Assembly: GCA_020543525.1 (NCBI GenBank) | Contig: JAHYIO010000001.1 | Location: 4,092,001 to 4,156,000, forward strand | Origin: Coriolopsis trogii | Lineage: Eukaryota > Basidiomycota > Agaricomycetes > Polyporales > Polyporaceae | Length of the DNA stretch: 64,000 nt | Direction of reading: 5' to 3' | Part shown: positions 11,112-23,910 of the stretch, in pieces | Numbering within the stretch: the stretch's first letter is position 1 | How the letters are laid out: each line of letters starts with the position of its first letter | Program-made: the position numbers and the translations under genes | The notes under the pieces: model-generated | What the model was told of the DNA's origin: nothing | Seen by the model: the letters and a program-made list of their open reading frames with translations, nothing else | The model's database searches: none

Positions 11112-14100
11112 TCACCTAGACTTGTCTGAGCCATCCTGCTGCGCCGGTGGATATCTGCAGTATCTGTCCGAGATGGACGTGATGGTCCATGTCCCTGAAC
11201 AGCGCACGACACGTCAGTTCCATGTATAATCGCTCGAAGCCCAATAAGAGATGGACAGAACGCTCGGAAACGCACCTTCCAAAGCAGAGAAGATCGAGTA
11301 CTCCTTCGTCGTCACCCCGGACACGGTGTGTGTCTCGAGCACCTTGCCCTGCGCGCCCTTGCGCGGGCTCAGCTCCGCGCGCTGGTACGTGAACGTGAAC
11401 GGGGGCTCGCCGATGAGCGTGAACACGATCTCGGCCTGGTCGCCCTCGTGTATGTCCTGCACGATGCGCTTCCCGTGCCCGACCTGCGCCGCGGGGAGCG
11501 GGTGCACGGCGTACCGGAGGTCCGTCACCGCCGTCTTGCACATCTTCTGCTGGTGCGCGACGGACGTGATCGCGAACTCGCCCGGCGCGTGCTGCGGCAC
11601 GGCCCACGGGGAGAGCTTCGCCTCCTGCGTGTGCGCCCTGCCGTTCACGCGGTACCCGATCGTCCACGGGGGCGTGCCCTCGAGCTGGAACGGGATCGTG
11701 TCCCCGACGCAGTAGTCCTCGCGCCGGCTGAAGGGGATGATCGCCGCCGTTTCGGCGACGTCGACCCAGAGCGTGCGGAAGAGCGGGTCGGGCGCGGTCT
11801 GCTCGCAGTGGGACGCGTCCCGGACGGTCTCGAGCGTGACCTGGTGCGGGCCGATCGACCGGAAGGCGTACGAGGGCAGGTGCAGCCGCCAGGAGGAGTC
11901 CCAGAGCTCGATCGTCTCCCGGTGCACCTCGGACGCGGCCAGATTGCGGACGGAGAGCTGGAGCTGGAAGGGGGGCGTGCCCTCGAGGAGGACGAGACCG
12001 TCGCTACCCGAGTGCTCCTGTGCGGCGAGGGTGTCGCCGAAGCAGTACGACAGACGGTTGTGGTTCTTGAACCGGGCGGAGGGCCTCATCAGCACTTGCT
12101 GCTCGAAGAGCAGGCGCTCTGAGCGAGGGATAATCGCGTCCTTGTTCTTGGCTAGCGGGTAGGCTGCGTCTCCGATCTGCTTGACTTCGTAGTAGATGCG
12201 CGCGGGCTCGGACGTCCGTAGCTGGAAACGCGTCCTTTGCTGGATACTACTAAAGGTTGGCTGGTCCAACAGTTTGGTCGCCCCAAGGCCGTCCTCTTTG
12301 GCGATGTTGTACATGATTTGGAAGGGCGGGCGGCCTGGCGACATATGTTGGTTTAGTTCGAAGCACCTGAGTCTTCACAATGTACGATACGCACCAGTGA
12401 GGTCAAGGTCGACATGGTCGTTGATACCTTCGCATATCGCTGGCAAGATGTGCGAGTTGTTGAATCGTTCATACGTAGACTGCACATCAGATGAAAGCTT
12501 CGCGGCAGGACGGGGAACATGATCCACGCGATACGTCTCGTCGCCCTTGATGACAGTGCCTGGACATTGGGAGTCAGTCACCTCGAGAAGCTCATACGTG
12601 CCCTTGGCGTTGACACGGAGCTCGTCATTGAGTGATTTCAAGGTCGCTGTCTGAACGCGCTCAGGAGCCTCTTGACGTCGATACTTGACTCGCCAGGGCT
12701 GGATCGTGGTAGGATGTAAGTGAATTGACAGGTACTCTAGGTGACCCACGTACCCCTTCGCCAGTCAAACGGAGAGGAAGGATCGCATGCTCGTGGTCGA
12801 GAACCGTAATGTGTCGTTGATCGGGTTTTCCGTAGAACCTCACAGTCGGCTACAGTCCGCATTCGTCAGACACTGGGTCTACTTGGGGGCATGCATGGGA
12901 CTCACCAATATGCGCCGAACGTTGACAGCGATTCCCGGCACCGACAGGGTCCTCTTACATTTGTAGGCGTCCTCCACGCTCACTGCGGATATGTGAATGA
13001 ACGCTCTACTATTTGGAATTCGCAAAACGTACCCAATTCCACCTCGAACGATCCACCGTCCTTGTCAATGGATTTCGGTATGGGCAGTGACAGGGTCTTC
13101 TTCGCGGTGGTGATATCGCGGAACGGAATGGTCTCAGAACCCTTCGGACCTACGATCTGGACCTCGATGTTCCATGGTGCCGTACCCTAGGCATTCACTC
13201 GTCAGCGGGTTGTAACAAGCTCCATATTCGGAATCAATTTACCCTGAGCTCGACGTCCACGTCGACCATGCTTCCAGAGCAGCTACTGATGCTCTTCCTG
13301 CCACGCCCGCCATGGGTGTTACCCGCGAAGTCCGCAGAAGGCGGTGGGTGTACGTCAAGCTCGATCGCCGAGCCCTTGAGGTCGACTTTCTTGTAGTTGG
13401 CATCGCTTATTTGGTGGATCTTGAACGTGTAGTGTCCGCTGCGGTCCGGCTGGACAGTGAGTTCTGCACGGGACGTGGCGAACGTCTTGGCCAACTCGCG
13501 CGGCGGCTCGGAGTCCCGCTGAGAGCGATAGTACACCTGGAAGGGAGGAGTGCCGTGTAGAATGAGGGATGCGGAGACCCCGATATCTCCCGAACTGCAA
13601 TTGCCAAACGTACAGCATCGATGAGTATCGGAGAGGCAAACGGAGCGATATCTATGACGGTGCGGACATACCACTCATGTATCTTCTTCCACTCTATCTC
13701 CGCCGACGGTAGTGGCCTTTCCACGACTCTACACGTCTCGGGGCTCAGAACATCGCCTTCGCAGTATTGGCCCTTTACGCCCATGATCGTATATTCGCCC
13801 GGAGCGTTAGCGCGCAAGGTCAGATCCCGTCTCTCGGCTTGTGTGGTCAGGGTCTTGGTCCAGCTCTTGTACCGTTTGCTCGGTTTGGCGCCATCGTCGA
13901 TTTGGGGAGGGTCGTACCGAACAGTAACATCCCAAGGAGCGTCCTCCGTGTCCGCGTCAGAAGCAGCAATGGTCAGAGGGGCTTCAGCCCCGATCAGGAG
14001 CGATGCCGGCTGGCCAGGTCCACAATGCTTGAAAGAGACAGAAGGCCGGCGGAGGACTGTCACAGACCGAGTCGTAACGAGTGCTTTGTACTGCGCTTCG

Positions 14101-15607
14101 CTGAGCTTGCGCGGCAGGGGAGAACTATCGATGTGTTGTCCTGCGTGCGCGATATTGCCCAGCGCATCGGTCACGGAGTCAAGGACGTAGGTATGCGTGC
14201 CAAGCGCGTCGAGAACCACGGTGAGGGGTACCCTCACCTGCGTCGGTGCGCGTTGACCAATAGTAGAGACCCTGCGCTCGTCTGTGGAAGAGTGTTCGTG
14301 TTCCGGACCCTCGATTCCTTCGACCATGAACGATTCCCGCTTACGCCCGACCTCCCGTTGCCAACGCAGGCTAAGAGGCGGGACGCCGTAGATGTCAATC
14401 TCCAGCTGAAGCTCCTCGCCAGCCCCACTGACGATCCGAGGCGTTGCGCACCGAATATCCTGGGTCAGGGCCCTGCTCTCTGGAGCAAACTCTGCACGAG
14501 GACATGGGACGACTGTAAGTTCGCTAGGATAGACAAGCCGCGCGTCCACGTTAGATTGGTCAATGACGCGATCGAGGCTGAGTGTTCCAGGTTTGCTGAG
14601 GCGGATGTAGGTAAGGTGCTGTGTCTTCTGCAAGGAATTATGTCCTGCAGAGTACGCGACCTCATCTTCTTCATCGTCATCGTACTCGTATTCGTCCTGG
14701 TCCTTCCTCGCTGCTTCCCGCACTAGCTGTAGTTGGTCGATACGACTTTGCTCAATATTCCTGAGGTCCTTTGCGGACAATTCGAGGTGCTCGATCTTGC
14801 CGTTCCTGGTTGTCTCGGAGTACGCAAGGGGCGTCAGTGTGTACCTCACACTATGTGGGCTGGTGTTGTTCAGCAGGAGAGGAATGAGAACATGAGAGCC
14901 GGGAGTAGGGAGACAGAAAGTCTCCGCGTAAGGGTTCAGGTGTGCTGTACTGATGGGAGACATGCGAACAGTGTGCTGGCCCAGGAGATGAGCGTCCTTT
15001 CCACCGCCAAAGATAGAGAGACCAAGATCAGGCAAGTAGTCTAGCAGCCCAGATGTTCTTGTAACCTCTACGAGCAGCTTCAATAGGGACCCCTCGCAGC
15101 CGTGACGACGAATACATACCTGAGGAACGCCCTGTCTGTATCCACGGACCCCCAACATTCACCGAGATCCCCCCAAACGCTATACCGTCGAATAACCACA
15201 GCGAGACTATTTGAAGTATAACAACAGCTTTGCTATACCTCAGACGCGGTATGCGTAGCCAAGATAGGACGGAGCAGTAGAGGAAGTCGACGAACATCCA
15301 CTTTCTGGTAAAATGCAGTGGTGCTTCACTTGGCCACAGCCAGTATCGCAGGAGGTCAAACACCTTCACGGCCTGGATAGTAAAAGTGAATTTAGCACAC
15401 TCTCGCGGGAACGGCAGAGTGTTTCAAGGTGGTGGACCATTGACAGGACGCCACAACGAACGAGAGGGATTACACTATATGGAGACATACCTGACATGCT
15501 ACGCCAAGACTGAGTATGTAGAGCCTTTGCTCTGGCACTTCGATAACCCTCTCCGGTATACGCGGTGGTGGCTGAGCGCTGCCTGAGGCAGGCTTCGTGG
15601 TGGACAT
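11112..15607 (-). CDS. POM152: Nucleoporin POM152 homologue
   Basis: Membrane-ring component of the nuclear pore. The start at 15607 gives MSTTKPASGSAQPPPR and ...VPEQRLYILSLGVACQ, followed after an intron by the membrane region FVDFLYCSVLSWL and AVVILQIVSLWLFDGIAFGG. A long luminal part of tandem Ig-like repeats follows, each with a pattern like GTPPFQVYYR, GVPPLSLRWQR, GTPPWTIGYR or GEPPFTFTYQR, mostly in the exons at 13407-15050 and 11270-12340. The last junction restores EGTWTITSISDRYCRYPP, typical of the family C-terminus, with stop TGA at 11112. Length is roughly 1300 residues, as expected. Some internal exon borders between 12350 and 13300 are approximate. Confidence 0.85.
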
Positions 15608-16161
15608 CGCGAGAACTGCCGCGGGGATCGAGCAGGTCCAGTTGTCGGCGACGTTCGGTTTGTGTCGTTATGTCGTGTCTCCGTAAATATTCGTAAGCTG
15701 CTCAGATAGCGAAAGAACAGAGAGACATGAGAGGAGGAGACAGACGTCGTGAACAATGACAAGTTGCATGCAGCAGCACGACGCGCCTGCGAGTCCACGC
15801 ACGTGACCGTAGGTATAGACGCGTTCATCGCGGCCGCGACAATTGACTCGCTCACTGGTGCGTTTGACTTTCGACCACCCCGCCAGGCAGCAACGTACAC
15901 AATAATTGTAGTGAAGTACCGAGAATGTTCAAGTCGCGCTACATGAGTGCTACAGGATTACGACTCTACAATAGTGTTCCAGATCGAAAAGAGCGACGTG
16001 CAGCCGAGACTCGGACAGCAAATAAAGGAGAGCACGAACGGGGCTACTGATACAGATACAGCAGCAAGTCAACTGGTACGGTATGCGGCTCTAGCTTCTA
16101 TAGCGAACTGGCTCCAAATCGGTCCGGGAAAGTTTGAGAAAATAAAACAAAGTCCAATGGC
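15608..16161. other. Intergenic between POM152 start and the Pls-like gene stop
   Basis: Promoter side of POM152 and 3' flank of the next minus-strand gene. No motif or coding region is supported. Confidence 0.4.
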
Positions 16162-19100
16162 TCACCGCGGACTCGTGTCCGAGTGCGAATCTCGCGATGT
16201 AACAAGCATCGAGTCCAGTCTCCGCTTCTCCTCGCGCAGTTGGCGCTGGTGTTCCTCAATCTTCTTATTGAGCTGCCTCTTCTCTTCCTCAAGCTTCAAG
16301 TGCGTACGCCGGAGCTTGCGGTATTGCGAGCCAGTGCGAGCAGACAATGACTGATACGGGGATGGTGCCTTGCGCACGTCTTGGTCGAGGCGGCGAGCTG
16401 GCCATCCTGCATACGCGCACCCCGACTCGGCGATCTCGCCCGACGTGAGGAGAGTGTGCTCAAGCAAGATCGAGCCGTCCTCCATGGACGCGCCTGACAG
16501 CAAGCGAGAGCCCGATCGCATGGCAGACCTGTAACGGCGTGGTCAGCCCGTGCAACGACAGATTACTAGAGAACATGAAACGCACGAGGAGCCGATGGTC
16601 AACTTGTTCAGGGAAAAGTTACCGCGGGAGTTGATGTGCGCGACGACGGAGCAGTCGTCTAAAGCGACGCGGTCCCCGAGCTCGACGAGGTCAGGCTCTG
16701 TCATCAAGCCTACGCGACCTCCGGCAAAGATCGCACAATCCTTCCCGATCTTCGCGCCCAGAGCACGGAGATACCACACAATGTATGCGCTGCCGCTGAT
16801 GGCTCCAAGAATGCCCCCGATTCCGTAGCCCCTGTACATCGGCTTTGAGAGGACGAGATGGAGCTGCCAGCGCTGGCAGTACGAGCTCTTGTCCCAGTCG
16901 TAACTGCCCTGCTTGCGGCGGCCGATGACGAGCCACTTCGTGGCAATGACGGCCAGAAGGGCGAGGAAGGCCTGGAGGGTGAGAGTGATGACGAAGCAGC
17001 AGGCGATGAGTCCGAAGAGTACGAACAGCTGGCGAGGGCCGTCGGCGAAGAGATGCAGGTGATGGAGGTGGATGCGCAATTGGTTCAAGATCTGGGTCCC
17101 AGAGACGGCTGCAATGGACCAGTAGCCAGCGCAGATGATCGCGACCGCAATATTGATGAGGACGAGCATGGGGTAGGGGAAGACGAAATAGGACGCCTCG
17201 CGCTTGTAGAACGCACGACCGAACGGTGTGATCGTCGGGGAGTCGTCAGCCTCCTTCGTGCCGCTCTTGAAACATACCGCCTCGCCGCGCTCCGACCCCA
17301 TCCAGACCGAGCCATCCTCGTACGTCGTATCCCTGCGCGCGAGCGCACCCGAGCCCATCACCGTCCGTTTCCCAACGGTCGTGCCAGGGAGTAAGACGAC
17401 ACGATCAGCAATCATCGCTCCTGGACGGATGACAACCCGACCCGACCCGATACCGTCCGTGGTGAAGACTTCAGACCGCGACCCGAATACGACGTCGTCC
17501 CCGACCTCGAAGAGCTCAGGGTCCGGACAGTATACACCAGAGCCCGGCCAGTACACACGCTTGCCAACCTTGGCGCCCATGCATCTCCAGACGACAGATG
17601 TCACCTCGTAGTGGGAGCCGATGATATCGTAAGCGCGCTTCATCGCGCCCTGGCTGAGCAGGCTGTGGTTAATAAACCGGCGGAGAAGAGCCCATTGTGA
17701 CGCGTCCGCATTGAGACCCTCGCGGTTGAGGCCCATGAGCCGCTTGAGGATGATGCCAAATATGAGCTGCAAGACGGGCGGGAAGATAACGCGGATGATG
17801 CGTGCAAGGGCATGCCAGGCCACCCGTTCCGGAGACGCGAACCAGACAATGACGCGTTCGAGGTCGGTGAGATTGCCTCTCGGTGGTGGCTGAGACAGAA
17901 GCACGATCAGGGCAGCGAACCAAGGGACGTACGCCGCTATCTTCACAAGGATGATGACGGGACCTGCAACGAAAGTCTTCAATGCCCAGTGAGGTTGAGG
18001 GATGGAGGCGCGGTTGTACTGCGCATGGGTGTCAGGCGAAGGTTGATCATGCGAAGAGGCGTGAGGTCCGTAGGTAGCGCCATCAGGAATGACTGCGCCG
18101 GGAGCAAGCTGTGTGTAGGTGTTCACAGTAGCACCTTTCCCAATAACGATGGACTCCAAACGGAAGAAGCCGTCGCGCTCGACGCAGAAGCCTCGCACTA
18201 GGGCCTTGTCGATGCGGCAGCCGTCGTGTAGAGTGAGGAGGTCGTATTCGCCGAGTTTGGTCAAGGGGTCGATGGAAACGCCCTTGCCAATGCGTGCGCC
18301 GAGAAGACGATAGTAGACGATCTCGAGAGCAGGATGCATGGAGAAAATCCCGCGACCCATAATACGGAGCATTTGGTTAGTGATCCACCAACGTAAATGG
18401 TAGTTGCTCCAGAAAGCATACGTTCCAGGCTTATAGCGGCCTATGACGATCCATTTGAATGCGATCGCGACGAACGGAAGCACGAGTCGGGCAATAAGAC
18501 GAGCACCGACAATCGCGATGAGCAAGGACCCGACGCGTTGCCAGTACGAGTCGGAGGTCAATGGTGTGAAAAGAGAAAGGATGTAGACGATTCCAGTCCA
18601 AGTGAAGGAAACTTTGAGCGGGTATAGGAAAAGCAAAGGAATGGCTTGGATAAGGAGTGACAGAGGGTGTGTCTGGCTGCGCCCATTGGTGTCGACGGGG
18701 AGACCAAACTCAAGGGAAGGAAGGTCAAGGGTGCTCGAGAGAGACTTCTGGGAAGACGCCTTGGAGTTGTTGGCGGCGGTATTGACAGCGGTCTTGTCGA
18801 GATCGGCCGCAGCGACGAGGTGGCGGTCTTCCGCTTCGATCAGTGAGGCAATCCCATTAATGGTACTATGGGTGAAAATGGAGGGGACGCGCACGGTGAC
18901 GCCAGTCTCCTTCCGGATGACATGCGCGAGGCGACCCAGAAGCAGCGAGTTCCCACCAAGGAGGAAAAAGTCACTGTCGCCGGTGATCGAAGAAGGGTCC
19001 TTGTCGAGGAGCTCCGCCACAATGTCTCGGACGACCAGTGCGCGCGGTGACATACCCATTCCACTTCGGTGCACAATCTCAGCTTCCATGCTGTCCCAGT

Positions 19101-21284
19101 CGACCTGCCCATCTGGCTTCCTCGTAAGGCGCTCTGAGAATACATGCAAAGGATTTGGAATAGCGTATCCCGGAAGGACGCTCAATAGGTCTTCTGTGAG
19201 GGAGCTAGTGGTCAGGTTAGATGACGGTTGTGTCGCCACGAGCGCCGCCAAGGACGCGTCCTTCCGCACGCGTACCGCGACCTCGTCAACGCCGCTTACA
19301 CCCGCTATAGCGCGTTCGACGGCGGCGATATCCAGAGACACAGTGGAGCACGGGATGGGTTCGGACAGGGGCGCATTCTTGTCTGGAACTGCTGCTTCGA
19401 AATGGCGGTGAAGGAGGGGGGTGTCGTCCGTTAGACATTCGATACCAAGCCGTGGAGCGAGCTTGATGCGCAGGGGCTTTCCAGCGTTGTTCTTAGGCAA
19501 ATCGTCCATGTAGACAACCGCAAACGGCCACTTCGAGGGATGGAGTTGCGTCTTCAGCAAGTCCAGCAACTCGGATAAACCGAGGCGCGGCGTGCCAGGA
19601 ACAGGGACAACGACAACGCCAATGGTCTCTTGGAGCACATCGTGAGGGATGGAGAACGCGATGGTGGACTTAACGCGGTGTTTGGCAACGGACGTAATGG
19701 CCTCCTCGATCTCGAATGGGGATATGACTTCTCCACCCTTGTTGATGATCTCCTTGGACCGACCGGTGATATACAGGTAGCCGTCCGAGTCCATGTATCC
19801 GACGTCCCCGGAGTCGAACCAGCCCTCAGAAGAGAAGGCCGAAGTCTCCAGTGGGGCATCAGGATCGGTCTCGTACCCTTCGAACGTCGGAATGCCGCGA
19901 ACCGAGACTGCCCCCGTCGCACCTCGCGGCAGCTCTCGTTCGGGGTCCGAAGGGTCGCGGATTGATAGGTACGGACCACACGCGATGCCGGAGCAGCCCG
20001 GGCGCTCGAGCTGGTAAGAAGTCGGAGGGGAAGCGATGGGCATGCACTCCGTCATCCCGTACGAAGGGAGGATCACGGCTCCGAAAGTCTCCTTGAGCTG
20101 GTGGGCCAATGAGGGCAGGAGTCCGCCCGCCGCGTTCGCGATCATCCGAATGCGCGTGTCTCTCGAGGGCACAATCGACTCGGGCTTCGCTCCAAGAATA
20201 GCGTGATGCATTGTAGGTGCGGCATAGTACCTGCAGTGTGCTGTGAGCAGGACTCACACACTTCCACTTATAGCGCAAATTTACCATGTCGCTCCGCGAG
20301 CCACCACGATGGGCCAGAAGGCCGTACTGTCGAAGCCTGGACACATGATGGCGCTCCCGCCAGAGAACACAGGGGCCCACAAGTTCCGCACAATGCCGCC
20401 GACGTGAAAGAGGGGCATCATGTTCACTATCAGACCGGTTAGATGTAGACTGTTCGTCAGCGAAACATGCATTGCAATACTCACTGTTGACATCGTCAGG
20501 CCTCAACTGCCATGAACGTATGACAGCACCGGTGCCCACGATGAGCGACCGGAGTGTATAAGGCACAACCTAATTATACCTGACGTTAGCAGACTTTCTG
20601 CATCTGTAAGAAGGAATCCCGAACCTTCTTCTTGCCACTCGTCCCTGAAGTGTGCAGCACAAGGGACTGATCGTTCAGCCCGTGTGGTCGCGACGGGAGC
20701 TGAGTTTGCTTCTGAACGACATCCCAATCTTCGTCGCCGCCCTCACCATCGCTCATGACTGACATGTCAAACAGGCCCGAAGGACCGTCCGACCGGAAGT
20801 TCGCGAAGACGACTTCGCACTGCAGTTCCTCCCTCAACCGTCTGAGCTCCAACCTGTCCATCGCGTCCGCCGTGGTGAGAATGGCCTTCGCACGAAGGCG
20901 TGTCGCGTCTTCGAGGAGCTCCCCTGCCGTGCATCCCGAGTTTACTGGAGCGCAAGTGTGGTACGTCGAGACTGCGAGGAGAGCAACTGCATTCTCGGGG
21001 CTGGTGGGTAGCACAACCATGACTCTGTCATTCGGTCCGAGCCTCGTATGGAAGCCGGCGGTTGGGAGAGCAAAGTTCGAGACGAAGTGACGCAGGGCAG
21101 CATGGGTGAGCGGTGGACGACTTTGGTCCGTAGACCAGAGGACAGGGGAATTGGTAGAGCATAGACAATCAAGGAGCGTGGAGACATGACCTGAGTCGGT
21201 GACTGCCCCAGCGAGTTGCTCGCCTAGGGAGACGCCAGCCATGGGTGCCGGAAGGTCGGCCAGGAAAGCGAGCGGGATCGTCAT
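16162..21284 (-). CDS. Pls-type NRPS-like synthetase: A-T plus three membrane-linked hexapeptide domains
   Basis: Five exons (21284-20625, 20569-20485, 20426-20285, 20230-16586, 16528-16162) join in phase to 1632 residues. The adenylation domain carries LHTSGTSGKKK (210-220), PLFHVGGI, SYGMTEC (352-358), ITGRSKEIINKGGEV and the A10 lysine region NNAGKPLRIK. The thiolation domain has LLGGNSLLLG with the phosphopantetheine Ser near 724. There are then three blocks of membrane segments (about 817-892, 1047-1127, 1310-1392), each followed by a left-handed-helix, acetyltransferase-like domain (LLGARIGKGVS, CMGAKVGKRVYWPG, ALGAKIGKDCAIF). This order matches bacterial epsilon-poly-L-lysine synthetase, in which the three domains join adenylated amino acids. 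A basic coiled coil (RKLRRTHLKLEEEKRQLNKK) ends the protein. The substrate and product are not known. A TATA box 72 bp upstream supports this start over the in-frame ATG at 21446. Confidence 0.85.
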
Positions 21285-21355
21285 GACGGTGCCGACGAAT
21301 GTGGGGCCCGGAGGGCAGAGGGGACTGGGAAGCGGTCGCTTCCATGGGCAGATGC

Positions 21356-21362
21356 CTTTATA
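21356..21362 (-). promoter_or_regulatory. TATA box of the Pls-like synthetase gene
   Basis: TATAAAG on the minus strand (GGTATAAAGGC), 72 bp upstream of the ATG at 21284. The alternative ATG at 21446 would lie upstream of it, which argues for the shorter start. Confidence 0.6.
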
Positions 21363-22078
21363 CCAGAGACCCTGTTGTTCAAAAAATAAGTGCGTCCTCG
21401 GTACGGACTTGACTTGACCGTGAGGAAGGGTCGCCAACAGTAGCACGGATTGGGTGGGCGCTCACCAGAGATCTTCATCGTGAATCGTCGCGATTCGCGA
21501 ACCGATGCCATGGCCAATTTAGGGAACCGGGTATGAACTCGAACAGCGCCGGCGATAAGGTGGGCGAAACGACGACGTGGATGATGGCCCGGTATCATAT
21601 GGCGAGTCCTCTACATGCGCATGAGTATGGAGTATGACCCGTGTGATGTAAAGCCCTCGTACAGCTTGAGAAGGCGCAACCATAAGGCGCGGGTAAGATA
21701 CGATCTGTGGAGGAGCGCTACAACGGTACATTCCTCTCGAGGACGCTTGCATCTTCGGGTACCGATGCGGAATTAATTGGCAAAATGCACCTAACAAAAG
21801 CGCGGAACAGGGTACAATGCGCCGCGCTTAGATCATACCAGCGATTTAGCGAGAAGTGACCGGTGCTTCAGTCGTTCAAGCAGAACAATGCTACGTTGCT
21901 TCTGCACCTAACGGCCCACTGTGTAGACCCCAGAATTAGGACCCGCGGATTCAAGACTGTTCACGCCCGATTGCCTCGCTGCAGAGATAGCTGCAGTGCA
22001 AAGCCGGGGCAGAAATGCATCCGGTGACAAAGTAGTGTTCTGTACACCATTCGTGAGAGTGAAGGTGAGGTTTCGGAA

Positions 22079-22109
22079 GCGCAAACGGTTGCATGACACC
22101 GGTTTGCGC
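22079..22109. repeat. Small imperfect inverted repeat (hairpin)
   Basis: GCGCAAACGG and CCGGTTTGCGC pair around a 10-nt loop with one bulged base. It lies in intergenic DNA; no function is evident. Confidence 0.4.
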
Positions 22110-23115
22110 AACCTATATGCCGATAGCATTACCAAAGCGAGAAGCGATGAGCAAATCGACCACACGTCTGAGAAAAAGGGCAGTGCTAAGACTAATGCAA
22201 TGACCGCTGTCGTGCATACGAACTTCTACTTCCCATATGCCATCACCAGTTGTCAAAGGGTCTCTTCTGACTCACCCGAACGGATGCATCCGGGTCCCAG
22301 GCAGTGGGAGAGAGCAGAAGAATATTCAAAGCAGAGGAGGAGCGCGGAACATGGTCGCACGCGCTGCGCACCGCCTATGTAACGCGGGCGAATCGGACGC
22401 ATGTAAGCGATAACATGGATAACACCGTTTATGGTTGCTATAAAGACAACTTCTTAAGAAAGAATCAAAGTATTAGACACATTCTTCGGCCCTAGGCCTG
22501 TTTTCGCACGTCCGTGAAACTCGGTCATTGACGCGATCAATATCTGCGCAAGCAAGTATGACGGACACGACTCGGTCAGGTTGACATCCCGGCCGATGTG
22601 CGCATCTGCCACACCGCCGACGTCGGCGCGCGCAGTTGATTCGCAACGAACCACCTGTGCGTGAGACGTGCATGCGACGAGACGGGGAAGCCCTCGATGC
22701 GATAGAAACACCCAATCAGGTGAGTTATCGCTCATTCCTGATGCTCCACACATTGCACCATCATCGAGAAGCTGTACAACGGTTGTGAGTATAACCGCGC
22801 ACATCTTCCGGGGTCAGTCACCCGGCGCGCCGGGTAAGGCGGTGGTTGTGCGGGGGTCGCAGACTCAAGCAGAGCAGCAGGCGGAATGCCGCTCCGACTG
22901 CGCAGTCCCGGCTAAGCAAGCTAGTACTTCCAAGGCAAGTTACTGCCTTTGTCAATGAAGATTTGTAGTGTAGGCCACGATGGACGAATGACGTTCGCAA
23001 GAGATCTCACCATGCCTGGATCAAAGGTGCGGGATGTGATGCATATAGCCCTACATTGACATAAGATGTGTAGAACTCGGGGGCTGTATGCGTGGAAGAC
23101 GGGAAACGGACGCAC

Positions 23116-23910
23116 TTAGCTGAGATACCAGAAGAGCAGATACCCCCCGACAAGGCAAAGCAAGACCTTGACCTGAGGGTCAAGAGCCTGGATTGCCGCA
23201 ACACCGCCGCCTCCCAATCCTGATCCAGAAGAAGTCGACCCACCGAGGGTGCGGCCCGTTCCTGCAAACGAGCCGCCACTGGACGACCCCCCGGTGGAGA
23301 GACGACGCAGAGTATCTTCGAGAGCGCTATGATGACCGGTTTGAGTTAATGGGTCATTGCGAGCGCATACAACAGTTACATACGCTTTGTTCGCCCCACG
23401 GATCCTGTCAACTTCGGCGGTGCCCTTCAAGAAGACGAAGGTTGGCCTAGCACACGTTGAATTCCATACATGTCTCTTTCCGCTTCAGCAAGTCAACTCA
23501 CATAGCCGTTACGCGATACCTTGCGGCTACATCTTTAGCCTGGTCAACGTCACACTTGACAAAGTTGACGTTCGAGTATTGCTTGGCCAAAGACTCGAAT
23601 GTAGGGGCAATCATATGACAAGGACCACACCTTGCATACAGTTAAGTCTCGTCAATATTAGCTTGTACGTTGCTCAAATACCATGTAGCATGAAAGTCGA
23701 TGACCTGAAGGCCCTTGATGAACGAAACTCGTCTGGAGTGCAAGTATGTGCAACGCTTACCGACAGCTTATCCTTGGACTTGGACAAGATCCCATCTAGC
23801 TGAGCGGCGCTGTCGACGTGCGTGATGGACATCGCTCTCGCTATCACGGAGGAGGGTCGAGGGAGCTGGCGAGAGATGAGCGAGGGACGGGTGAGAGTAC
23901 GGAGGAGCAT
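23116..23910 (-). CDS. Thioredoxin-like protein with C-terminal membrane anchor
   Basis: The first exon encodes a basic leader (MLLRTLTRPSLISRQLPRPS) and MSITHVDSAAQLDGIL, a usual thioredoxin-fold beginning. Introns split the core: VIDFHATW joins CGPCHMIAPTFESLAKQY, recreating WCGPC, then NFVKCDVDQAKDVAARYRVTAM and PTFVFLKGTAEVDRIRGANKA. After ALEDTLRRLSTG comes a Gly/Ser-rich linker and a C-terminal hydrophobic segment, QVKVLLCLVGGYLLFWYLS, ending at the stop TAA 23116-23118. It is therefore predicted to be tail-anchored, or mitochondrial if the leader is used; the second Met at 23832 would omit the leader. It is divergent from histone H4, 265 bp away. Confidence 0.85.

Larger units (their letters stand above)
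21285..23115. other. Long intergenic region, no gene recognised
   Basis: About 1.8 kb between the Pls-like start and the stop of the thioredoxin-like gene. Short open frames on both strands have no family motif and no consistent splice sites. It contains the TATA box at 21356-21362 and a small hairpin at 22079-22109. Confidence 0.4.

Noticed and set aside
13767..14726. 319-codon plus-strand frame over POM152
   Set aside because: Antisense shadow; the minus strand carries the recognisable Ig-like repeat protein.
22079..22109. Hairpin as a regulatory RNA or terminator
   Set aside because: Short imperfect stem in intergenic DNA with no adjacent gene end.
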